Below are positions 1-5,213 of a stretch of DNA of 8,524 nucleotides, piece by piece; within the stretch, counting starts at the first letter, position 1, and every line of letters starts with the position of its first letter. Below the pieces are notes generated by a model. It saw only the letters and a program-made list of their open reading frames with translations. It searched no databases and was not told the origin of the DNA. The DNA lies in assembly GCA_964528155.1 (NCBI GenBank), contig CAZGRL010000140.1, positions 1-8,524 on the forward strand, read 5' to 3'. The DNA is from G001797105 sp964528155. GTDB taxonomy: Bacteria > Chloroflexota > Anaerolineae > Anaerolineales > E44-bin32. Made by a program: the position numbers and the translations under genes.

Positions 1-5
1 TTCCC

Positions 6-117
6 GCTAATTGCTAACTGCTAATCGCTAATTGCTGACTGCTTGTTGTCTATTGCTTTGTTCTCTGTGCTCTTCTCTGAAAGCTGCTGGCTGATAGCTG
101 ATAGCTGTTGGCTGTCA
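6..117. repeat. degenerate heptanucleotide tandem repeat array (16 units)
   Basis: From position 6 to 117 the sequence divides without gaps into sixteen 7-nt units. Thirteen of the sixteen begin with GCT on the plus strand (NNNNAGC on the minus strand) and the other four positions vary: GCTAATT, GCTAACT, GCTAATC, GCTAATT, GCTGACT and so on, ending in GCTGATA twice, GCTGTTG and GCTGTCA. Units 7, 9 and 11 (48-54, 62-68, 76-82) have drifted from GCT. The last unit contains the stop codon of the DUF167 gene (115-117), so the array abuts or slightly invades that gene. Heptanucleotide intergenic arrays are known in other bacteria, for example the STRR sequences of cyanobacteria. No function can be read from this one. 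The left edge is close to the window boundary, so the full length is unknown. Confidence 0.8.
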
Positions 118-450
118 GCCGTCCTCCGGCTCATCCGGCATGTGCGCCGAAAGCCATGTCTGTATCCGATCTTCCGCCTGGATGGCATCCATGTCCAGCA
201 CCGATACGATCTTGTCGAGACCCTTCTGACCAGCGACGATCTCGATCCGACTCTCACGGACGTCCAGGACCTCCGCCAGGAACTTGATGAGCGCCGCGTT
301 GGCCTTACCCTCCGCCGGCGGTGCCGCCACACGAACACGCAGCGTGCCGTCCTCCAGAAACCCCGAGAACTCCGTCCGCCGGGCGCGTGGCGTCACGCGG
401 ATGGTGAGTGCTGCACCTTGCTTGCCGTCATGCAGTTTGAACTTGCGCAT
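115..450 (-). CDS. yggU: DUF167 / YggU family protein
   Basis: This 111-residue protein matches the small DUF167 (YggU/UPF0235) family in length and motifs. The N-terminal strand has ALTIRVTPRARRTEF (residues about 14-28). The family signature RVRVAAPPAEGKANAALIKFLAE (about 38-60) follows, then a C-terminal part with RIEIVAGQKGLDKIV. The biochemical role of the family is not established. It is a small soluble alpha/beta protein often encoded beside yggT and yggS, as here. The ATG start is supported by GGGAG five bases upstream. The gene begins 12 nt after the yggT stop, so it is very probably co-transcribed and is the last gene of the cluster in this window. The stop codon lies in the final unit of the heptanucleotide array, so the extreme C-terminus (about DEPEDG) may have been altered when that array arose. 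Confidence 0.9.
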   Translation of the reverse strand: MRKFKLHDGKQGAALTIRVTPRARRTEFSGFLEDGTLRVRVAAPPAEGKANAALIKFLAEVLDVRESRIEIVAGQKGLDKIVSVLDMDAIQAEDRIQTWLSAHMPDEPEDG

Positions 451-462
451 TCGTTCTCCCTG

Positions 463-726
463 TCAGCCTATGGCCACCAGCATACGGACGATGATCGTCT
501 GCACGATCTGGATCAAGATGATAAGCACAAGCGGGCTGAAGTCGAACATCCCCACCGGTGGCACGACCCGCCGAATCGGAGCGAGCATCGGTTCGACCAG
601 TGAATCCAGCGTCCGGCGGAATGAATGAAATGGGCTGAGGAAGAAACTCAGGACCACATCGATAAGGACGATCACGGTCAGAATGGTTCCGGCCAAGTTG
701 ATCGCGCTGATCAGGGGCAATAGCAA
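463..726 (-). CDS. yggT: YggT family integral membrane protein
   Basis: This 87-residue hydrophobic protein has two transmembrane segments (roughly residues 2-28 and 63-86). Between them is the typical YggT linker, FHSFRRTLDSLVEPMLAPIRRVVPP, in which the EP-x-L-x-P-x-R-R-x-x-P pattern is the family hallmark. YggT/YlmG proteins sit in the cytoplasmic membrane. They have been tied to envelope or division-related processes and, in plastids, to nucleoid and cytochrome b6 biogenesis, but the bacterial role is not settled. The start is TTG, chosen because a strong AAGGAGG lies 7 nt upstream and no ATG or GTG is available in this frame. An ATG at 731-733 belongs to another frame. The gene lies 59 nt after yggS and 12 nt before yggU, consistent with one operon. 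Confidence 0.9.
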   Translation of the reverse strand: MLLPLISAINLAGTILTVIVLIDVVLSFFLSPFHSFRRTLDSLVEPMLAPIRRVVPPVGMFDFSPLVLIILIQIVQTIIVRMLVAIG

Positions 727-733
727 ACCTCAT

Positions 734-740
734 CCTCCTT
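734..740 (-). promoter_or_regulatory. strong Shine-Dalgarno of yggT that decides a TTG start
   Basis: On the minus strand AAGGAGG (740 to 734) is followed by 7 nt and then TTG at 726-724. This is the best ribosome-binding site among the Region 4 genes, and its spacing selects the rare TTG start of yggT over an out-of-frame ATG at 733-731. Confidence 0.75.
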
Positions 741-785
741 CGTGCGGATATATCGTCGTGCCGGGCATCCGACCGATGTCCGCCT

Positions 786-1526
786 TCAATCCTCGTCTGG
801 TCGCTCGCCGAAAATCGCTCGTCCGATCCTGACGATCGTCGCGCCCTCTTCGACGGCGAGCTCGTAGTCGTCGGTCATGCCCATCGAAAGCTCGGACCAG
901 TCGCCGACAAACCGCCGGGCGAGGTAGTCTCTCAGCTCTCGCAATCTGCGAAACACCGATCGTACCAGATCCGAATTATCACTCATCGGTGCCATCGCCA
1001 TCAGGCCGCGAACTTCGAGGTGACTCATCCCGAGCACTGATTCGATCGCCTCGGTCTGTTTGTCCCAGTCTTCCGGCCGGGACATCGGCCAACCGGCTTT
1101 GGACTCCTCGCCCGAGACGTTGCACTCGAGCAAGATGGGCTGGCGTGCGTCGCTCTCGGCTGCCCGCGCATCAAGCAAGCGGGCTATCTTGAGACGATCG
1201 ACGGAGTGGATCAGGTCGTATCTCCCCGTTGCCTGACCGACCTTTCTGCTTTGCAGGTGTCCAATCATATGCCAACGGATATCCGCCAGGTCGTTCAATG
1301 CATCGATCTTGGGCCCGGCCTCTTCGACCCGGTTCTCCCCGAAATCGCGCAGCCCTGCGGCGTACCCCGCCCGAATTCGCGCCGTCGGTTGTCCTTTACT
1401 GACAGCGACCAACAGGATCGTTTCTGAGCGGCCCACCCGACGAGCCGCGGCAGTCACGTTTTCCTGCACCCTCAGGACGTTTGCGGCGATCTCTTCGACA
1501 AGAGCAGTTCCGGAGGCGACGCTCAC
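786..1526 (-). CDS. yggS: YggS family pyridoxal phosphate homeostasis protein (PLPBP)
   Basis: This 246-residue, single-domain PLP-binding protein has the fold-type III alanine-racemase-like barrel. The PLP-linked lysine is expected at K44 in ILLVAVSKGQP. Other family motifs are DFGENRVEEAGPKI (about 61-74), IRWHMIGHLQSRKV (83-96), IHSVDR (106-111), LLECNVSGEESKAG (132-145), and the phosphate-binding end SMGMTDDYELAVEEGATIVRIGRAIFG (about 214-240). YggS binds PLP without a known catalytic turnover and buffers free PLP and amino-acid pools in the cytoplasm. The start is GTG, with AGGAG about 9 nt upstream. That SD lies inside the last codons of pgeF, so translation of the two genes is probably coupled (pgeF stop and yggS start are 6 nt apart). 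Length is close to the usual 230-250. Confidence 0.95.
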   Translation of the reverse strand: MSVASGTALVEEIAANVLRVQENVTAAARRVGRSETILLVAVSKGQPTARIRAGYAAGLRDFGENRVEEAGPKIDALNDLADIRWHMIGHLQSRKVGQATGRYDLIHSVDRLKIARLLDARAAESDARQPILLECNVSGEESKAGWPMSRPEDWDKQTEAIESVLGMSHLEVRGLMAMAPMSDNSDLVRSVFRRLRELRDYLARRFVGDWSELSMGMTDDYELAVEEGATIVRIGRAIFGERPDED

Positions 1527-1532
1527 GCGAGA

Positions 1533-2318
1533 TCACTCCTCTCTCAAAGCGAACAACGCGCCGAAACGGCCGGTCCGGCCTCGCTCGCCCCGGTGCGAAT
1601 ACCAGTCCTCAGGGTGAGCCGCCGTGCAGATCCCGCAAACCTCTATCGACTCGACACCCTCCGACTGGAGCAGGTTCCGGTTCGCCGACCAGAGATCGAA
1701 CTGTGTCGCCCCGTTCGATCGATGCAAATGCTCGTCCGCGGCATCCCCGAAAGCCTGCCTGACCTGCTCGACGACCTCTGGTCCCACCGGATAATGCTCA
1801 CGACAGATGGAGGGCCCTATGGCAGCAAGAATGTCCGCGGGCCTTGATCCATAACGGCCTATCATCGCCTTGACTGCTTCCCCCGCCACCTTGCGGACGG
1901 TTCCCAGCCACCCGGCGTGCACCAGGCCGATCGCCCGCGCGACGGGGTCGAACAGGAAGATCGGCACGCAATCGGCGAAGCGCATGAAGAGCGTCACCTT
2001 GGGATTGCCGCTGATCAGGATGTCGGCCCGTACGCGATCCTGACCGGCGCGAGGTGAATCGGCGAAGACCACCGTTGACGAATGAGATTGCCACACATCG
2101 TGACAAGAGGCAGCCTCACGTCCGACGGCGCTGAAGCACCGTTCGAGATTCGAGTCTACACGGGATCGGTCGTCGCCGACTGTGCCGCCGACGTTGAGCG
2201 AGGCCCATGGCTCCGGGCTCAGCCCACCTTGACGGGTGAAAACTGCCTGTATCAGGCCTGCATTCGACAGCGTTTCAAACTCGAAGAAACGAATGGGCCC
2301 GGCCTGCCGGAATGGCAT
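1533..2318 (-). CDS. pgeF: PgeF/YfiH (LACC1-type) multicopper polyphenol oxidase-like purine nucleoside phosphorylase family protein
   Basis: This 261-residue protein matches the YfiH/YlmD/LACC1 family throughout. N-terminal AVFTRQGGLS (about 25-34) is followed by SLNVGG (40-45). The predicted Zn/catalytic triad is H79 (WQSHSS), C117 (FADCVPI) and H134 (GLVHAGW). AAIGPSICREHYPVG (165-179) follows, then the C-terminal WYSHRGERGRTGRFGAL. Once called laccase-like polyphenol oxidases, members are now known as purine nucleoside phosphorylase/adenosine deaminase-type enzymes. In E. coli, YfiH (PgeF) also edits peptidoglycan by removing L-Ser misincorporated at the first residue of the stem peptide. 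Which role applies here cannot be read from sequence. The ATG has no SD but sits 6 nt after a TAAACT box, suggesting leaderless translation. It is the first gene of the pgeF-yggS-yggT-yggU cluster. Confidence 0.93.
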   Translation of the reverse strand: MPFRQAGPIRFFEFETLSNAGLIQAVFTRQGGLSPEPWASLNVGGTVGDDRSRVDSNLERCFSAVGREAASCHDVWQSHSSTVVFADSPRAGQDRVRADILISGNPKVTLFMRFADCVPIFLFDPVARAIGLVHAGWLGTVRKVAGEAVKAMIGRYGSRPADILAAIGPSICREHYPVGPEVVEQVRQAFGDAADEHLHRSNGATQFDLWSANRNLLQSEGVESIEVCGICTAAHPEDWYSHRGERGRTGRFGALFALREE

Positions 2319-2324
2319 GGGGCC

Positions 2325-2330
2325 AGTTTA
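2325..2330 (-). promoter_or_regulatory. candidate extended -10 box for leaderless pgeF transcript
   Basis: On the minus strand TGG-TAAACT is followed by GGCCCC and then the pgeF ATG. TAAACT fits the TAnnnT -10 pattern, and the TG one base upstream makes it an extended -10. A normal 6-7 nt spacing puts the transcription start at the A of ATG. No convincing -35 is seen 16-18 nt upstream, and no SD precedes the ATG, which agrees with a leaderless mRNA. This is inference from sequence only. Confidence 0.5.
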
Positions 2331-2502
2331 CCACGGCGGGAAGGTGGAGACCAGCTATGCCCGGGAACGACGATCTTTCGACGACGTCTTGCCGCTTTGT
2401 CCGATCTCGTCTGGGCGGGCCTTCAGTGTGTATCGCCTCATCCAATTTGAATCTGCGATCCGTGTGTCTCGATTCCGTCGCTTCACCGCCGGCTTGAGCG
2501 CC

Positions 2503-2540
2503 GAAAAGAGTGGAGGGAACGGCCGTGTCGTTCCCTCCAC
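2503..2540 (-). terminator. rho-independent terminator of the ccdA-thioredoxin-DUF2085 operon
   Basis: A perfect 11-bp stem, GTGGAGGGAAC (2510-2520) and GTTCCCTCCAC (2530-2540), encloses a 9-nt loop. On the minus strand the stem is followed by TCTTTTC. It starts about 31 nt after the stop of the DUF2085 fusion gene and before the pgeF promoter, so it separates the thiol-redox operon from the pgeF cluster. The U-tract is interrupted, so termination may be incomplete. Confidence 0.8.
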
Positions 2541-2571
2541 GCGTCTCAATCGATTCCTACCTTGCGGGCTG

Positions 2572-3543
2572 TCAATCGCCAGCTGCAATCACTCCCGCCC
2601 CGGCGAGCTTGGCGGCGACCAGAGTGCGCGTCTCCTCCATCGCTTCTTCGACGTACGGATAGGCCAGCCAGATATTCATGATCCCGAACAGCCCGCCCGT
2701 CAGCGTGCGCAGGATCGGTGTGCTTTCCCGCACCGGAAAGTTCAGCAAGGGGATCGCCGACAAGAGCTGAGTCCCACCGTCAAGGGCGATCGGGACGATG
2801 CCGACGACGAACCAGGCGAGCAGCGGAAGCGGTCCCAATCGGTTCCGAACCAGCGCGAACAGCAGCCCGGCCAGGAACATCCCGGCGTAGATAGCGACGT
2901 CCCGCTCGCAGAAGGCCACTTTGTACCCCACCTGCTCGTTTCCGATGAACGCCCGGGCGCCCCAGTAATCATCCTCGCTGAGTCCCGTTGCTGCTCCATA
3001 AGAGACCAGGCTCGTCCCGGCTGTCGCCCGGGGATAGGCCGGCTGCTCCCCAAACAGAAACCAGGATCGGAATGCCAGTTGGTGACACAGAGGAGAATAC
3101 GCCTTGTAGATCCACGTCGCCGGGGTGGTCGCGCCCAGCTTCATCAGCGTCGGGGCGGCGAAAGGCAGTCCGACATAGATGAATATGAGCAGGTTGAACA
3201 CCGCCAGCCAATGGCGTGAGAAACCCAACACGATACGGTTGAGCAGGATCGCCTGATCGCGTTCCACCGGCGTTGCCGCCTGGACCGGCACCTGCGGACG
3301 GCCGTTCATCGCCGCCCCAAGGGTCACCCTCAGTTCGGTCGACCCGAATGGAGCCCTCAACTCATATGGGCCGACCTTGATGACGGGGATCTCCTCGCCG
3401 TAACGGGCGAGCAAGGACGAGTCGGAGTTAATGTCGACCTCGACAAGTTCATGGGGGAACTCCTGCTGCAGCCCCTCGAGCTCATCCCGGGCTTCATCGC
3501 AGAGCTGGCACTCCTTCTGTGTGAACAACGTGACACGCATCAT
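2572..3543 (-). CDS. glutaredoxin-like domain fused to DUF2085 membrane protein
   Basis: This 323-residue two-part protein starts with a glutaredoxin-like (DUF836-type) thioredoxin fold (about 1-80). It has VTLFTQKECQLCDEA with a C12-x-x-C15 pair and a cis-proline region EEIPVI (about 50-55). After a linker, residues about 105-300 form a DUF2085 membrane domain with several hydrophobic segments (about 112-132, 217-233, 239-255, 280-296). Conserved polar motifs are PLCHQ (C153/H154) and FCERD (C212), plus an R-T-L-T-G-G-x-x-G patch. DUF2085 has no established function. The domain order places the CxxC module at the N-terminus, probably in the cytoplasm. ATG overlaps the TGA of the thioredoxin gene (ATGA), with GGGAG about 10 nt upstream, so translation is coupled. 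Context with CcdA and TlpA suggests a thiol-disulfide relay; this is inference. Confidence 0.85.
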   Translation of the reverse strand: MMRVTLFTQKECQLCDEARDELEGLQQEFPHELVEVDINSDSSLLARYGEEIPVIKVGPYELRAPFGSTELRVTLGAAMNGRPQVPVQAATPVERDQAILLNRIVLGFSRHWLAVFNLLIFIYVGLPFAAPTLMKLGATTPATWIYKAYSPLCHQLAFRSWFLFGEQPAYPRATAGTSLVSYGAATGLSEDDYWGARAFIGNEQVGYKVAFCERDVAIYAGMFLAGLLFALVRNRLGPLPLLAWFVVGIVPIALDGGTQLLSAIPLLNFPVRESTPILRTLTGGLFGIMNIWLAYPYVEEAMEETRTLVAAKLAGAGVIAAGD

Positions 3544-4130
3544 TGAACCGCTACTCCCAACTGCGTCAGATACCCGTCCAGTTGATCTTCATACATGACG
3601 CCGATGTGTTGCACCTGGACCGTTCCGTCTCTGTCGACGAAATAGCTCGTGGGATAGCCACGCACGCGATAGAGCTGCTGGATCACTGCACCCGGATCGA
3701 GAAGCACAGGAAACGTGAGTCCAAGAGCATCCCTGAACGCGCGCACGTCCTCGGCCGGCTCGTCGAAATCGATCGCCAGGACGACAAGCCCCCGATCCTT
3801 GTACTTCTCGTAGCGCGCCTCGAGAGCGGGCATTTCCTCGCGGCACGGCGCGCACCACGTCGCCCAGAAGTTGAGGACAACAACCTTCCCGCGGAGATCT
3901 TCGAGGGAGACTTGCCCCCCATCGACTGTTTCGGCTGTGAGCTCGGGCGCCGGGGCGCCGACGAAGGGCCCCGGCACGAAAGTCCCCGAAGTGCTTTCAG
4001 GCTGAAGCAGAAGGCCGGCCTCGTCTTTTGCCGGGATCCCGAAGAAGTAGATCAATCCCAGAGCCAGCCCGATCAGCAGTCCGGCCGCTGGAATGACCCA
4101 GCGCGACTCCCGACGCGGTCCGTCAAGCAT
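3540..4130 (-). CDS. membrane-anchored TlpA/ResA-like thiol-disulfide oxidoreductase
   Basis: This 196-residue protein has an uncleaved-looking N-terminal anchor (hydrophobic about 12-30, preceded by RRESR), a linker, and an AhpC/TSA-Redoxin type thioredoxin fold facing outward. The catalytic site is ATWCAPCREEMP with C93/C96. The cis-proline is P160 in GYPTSYFVD. The insert typical of TlpA/ResA/CcmG is seen in the IDFDEPAEDVRAFRDALGLTFPVLLD stretch. Members use electrons from CcdA/DsbD to reduce disulfides outside the membrane, classically apocytochrome c haem-binding cysteines (ResA, CcmG) or the Cu-A site of cytochrome oxidase (TlpA). The start lies 5 nt after the ccdA stop and has no obvious SD, so it depends on coupling to ccdA. 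Sequence alone cannot choose between cytochrome c and copper-centre clients. Confidence 0.92.
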   Translation of the reverse strand: MLDGPRRESRWVIPAAGLLIGLALGLIYFFGIPAKDEAGLLLQPESTSGTFVPGPFVGAPAPELTAETVDGGQVSLEDLRGKVVVLNFWATWCAPCREEMPALEARYEKYKDRGLVVLAIDFDEPAEDVRAFRDALGLTFPVLLDPGAVIQQLYRVRGYPTSYFVDRDGTVQVQHIGVMYEDQLDGYLTQLGVAVQ

Positions 4131-4135
4131 GAGGG

Positions 4136-4858
4136 TCAGAGCCCGAGGTCGACGAAGAAGCCGAAGCGGGCCAATTGCTGCAATGTGCCGGTGAACAAGA
4201 GGATACCGATGACAACCAGCAATGCTCCTGTGGCGATGGACAGGTAGTGTACTAGCTTTCCATGCCGCCGCATCAACTCGGCCACCCTACCGATTCCAAG
4301 CGCCGCGAGCAGGAATGGGATCGCCAGACCGACCGAGTAGGCCGTTAGCAGGATGACCCCCTGACTCAGATTGGCACTGTTGAGGGCCAGGGTGAGGACG
4401 GCGCCAAGTACAGGCCCTACGCATGGAGCCCAACCCGCCGAGAAGAACACGCCCATCAGGGCTGAGGAGAGATATCCCAGGCTCGGGTTCGGGACCGCCT
4501 GCCGTCGTGTGTCGTAGTCCAGGAATGGAATGTTGATCACGCCCATCGTATGCAAGCCGAACAAGATCACAACCACCCCGCCGATTCGAGCCAGCCAGCC
4601 ACGGAGATCGTAGAGCAGCGAGCCGATGGCCGAGGCTGCCGCGCCCAGGATGATGAAGACCAGGCTGAAACCGAGGACGAAGGCCACACCGTGGCTGAAG
4701 GTCACCCACCGATTCTCAACGACCTGACCGCTGGGCGTGACCGATCGCCCGCCGAGGTATCCAATGTAGGCCGGAACGAGTGCCAGAACACACGGAGACA
4801 GGAAAGATGCCAGACCGGCCAGCGCCGCGATGCCGATCGTCAGATTCGCCGATTCCAC
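4136..4858 (-). CDS. ccdA: CcdA-type thiol-disulfide interchange membrane protein
   Basis: This 240-residue, six-helix membrane protein belongs to the CcdA/DsbD-beta family. The two redox cysteines are in the expected helices: C23 in FLSPCVLALVPAYIGYLGG and C146 in SAGWAPCVGPVLGAVL. The hydrophobic segments lie at about 8-34, 56-80, 88-108, 130-158, 165-190 and 205-227. CcdA takes electrons from cytoplasmic thioredoxin and passes them across the membrane to outward-facing thioredoxin-like proteins, here most likely the TlpA/ResA protein encoded 5 nt downstream. The start is GTG with AGGGAG 4 nt upstream. A small hairpin with CCGCGG arms (4882-4887 and 4894-4899) lies in the leader and might affect expression. 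This is the first gene of a three-gene redox operon. Confidence 0.94.
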   Translation of the reverse strand: MESANLTIGIAALAGLASFLSPCVLALVPAYIGYLGGRSVTPSGQVVENRWVTFSHGVAFVLGFSLVFIILGAAASAIGSLLYDLRGWLARIGGVVVILFGLHTMGVINIPFLDYDTRRQAVPNPSLGYLSSALMGVFFSAGWAPCVGPVLGAVLTLALNSANLSQGVILLTAYSVGLAIPFLLAALGIGRVAELMRRHGKLVHYLSIATGALLVVIGILLFTGTLQQLARFGFFVDLGL

Positions 4859-4964
4859 AACACTCCCTACCTTCCAGTCCGCCGCGGATGATCCCGCGGG
4901 GCTGTGATTTCAATTCCAAGCGCTTGATCCCATTCGTCGCGGACCAGACAAGAACGCGCCCGGT

Positions 4965-4993
4965 AGGATAATCGATCGCCTTCGCCTGGGCAA
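4965..4993 (-). promoter_or_regulatory. candidate sigma70-type promoter for the ccdA operon
   Basis: On the minus strand TTGCCC (4993-4988), a 17-nt spacer and TATCCT (4970-4965) match the -35 and -10 pattern, four of six bases each. Transcription would start near 4958, giving a leader of about 100 nt that contains the CCGCGG hairpin. The box lies only 7 bp from the duplicated target sequence of the MITE-like element, so the region upstream of -35 was rewritten by that insertion. Confidence 0.5.
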
Positions 4994-5000
4994 GGAAAGA

Positions 5001-5009
5001 TCTCGCAAG
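5001..5009. repeat. left 9-bp target-site duplication of the MITE-like element
   Basis: TCTCGCAAG here is repeated exactly at 5146-5154, immediately outside both ends of the inverted-repeat element. The identity of the two copies suggests a fairly recent insertion. Confidence 0.65.
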
Positions 5010-5145
5010 GGGTGTATCCAGCGGACTGTTGCACAGTCCCACAGCAGACCTGGCTGATTTGGGGTTGTGGGGCGGCTTCGCCCCCCTCACAACCCCAAAT
5101 CAGCTTATCTCACCCGTGGAGTGCAACAAGATTCCGGGTGCACCC
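5010..5145. mobile_element. 136-bp MITE-like palindromic element with terminal inverted repeats
   Basis: The ends, 5010-5034 and 5121-5145, form 25-nt inverted repeats identical at 18 of 25 positions without gaps. The outer ends share GGGTG and the inner ends share the 8-mer TGTTGCAC. The element is flanked by an exact 9-bp direct repeat, TCTCGCAAG, at 5001-5009 and 5146-5154, which reads as a target-site duplication. Inside is a perfect 17-bp inverted repeat (5053-5069 and 5088-5104). There is no room for a transposase, so it would be a non-autonomous element moved in trans. A 9-bp duplication is compatible with several DDE families (IS4, IS256 or IS903-type), but the end sequence does not let me name one. 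Confidence 0.7.
5053..5104. repeat. perfect 17-bp stem-loop inside the MITE-like element
   Basis: GCTGATTTGGGGTTGTG (5053-5069) is the exact reverse complement of 5088-5104. The 18-nt centre can pair further through GGCG and CGCC around a small loop, giving a cruciform or RNA hairpin of about 52 nt. Neither strand has a T-tract after it, so it is not a standard intrinsic terminator. It could still act as a bidirectional block or a 3' stabiliser of the copA message. Confidence 0.85.
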
Positions 5146-5154
5146 TCTCGCAAG
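5146..5154. repeat. right 9-bp target-site duplication of the MITE-like element
   Basis: This is the second exact copy of TCTCGCAAG, directly following the right inverted repeat. Removing the element plus one copy would leave a copA-ccdA gap of about 210 bp. Confidence 0.65.
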
Positions 5155-5186
5155 GACTCCGCATGGTCGTCGAATCGACCAAAGCA

Positions 5187-5204
5187 GGCAGCATTCATAC
5201 TGCC
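5187..5204 (-). terminator. weak candidate terminator hairpin after copA
   Basis: Ten bases past the copA stop, the minus strand can form GGCAG-(8-nt loop)-CTGCC followed by TGCTTTGG. The stem is short and the T-run is poor, so termination here is doubtful. It is listed because it is the only hairpin between the copA stop and the MITE-like element. Confidence 0.2.
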
Positions 5205-5213
5205 AGGGAATCC

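Noticed and set aside
6..117. CRISPR array
   Set aside because: The units are 7 nt and contiguous with no spacers, so this is a tandem heptanucleotide repeat.
2236..3219. Long plus-strand open frame of 327 codons
   Set aside because: It covers most of the DUF2085 fusion gene and the pgeF promoter on the opposite strand, has Arg/Pro/Gln-rich composition with no domain, and spans the terminator. It is a shadow frame produced by high GC codon use.
3543..4247. Plus-strand frame of 234 codons opposite the thioredoxin gene
   Set aside because: It is antisense to a protein with intact WCAPC and cis-Pro motifs, and there is no SD or domain in the plus frame.
4716..5090. Minus-strand frame of 124 codons covering the copA-ccdA gap
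   Set aside because: It overlaps the start of ccdA out of frame and runs through the MITE-like palindrome, with no recognisable domain.
5053..5104. Rho-independent terminator of copA
   Set aside because: The stem is perfect but no T-tract follows on either strand. Inverted ends and a target duplication around it fit a MITE-like element better. A secondary role in termination remains possible.
5155..5213. CsoR-type operator or second copper promoter near the copA end or ccdA
   Set aside because: No C-run/G-run palindrome with TA flanks is present in 4859-5213 outside the MITE. The GGGG/CCCC strings there belong to the 17-bp inverted repeat.
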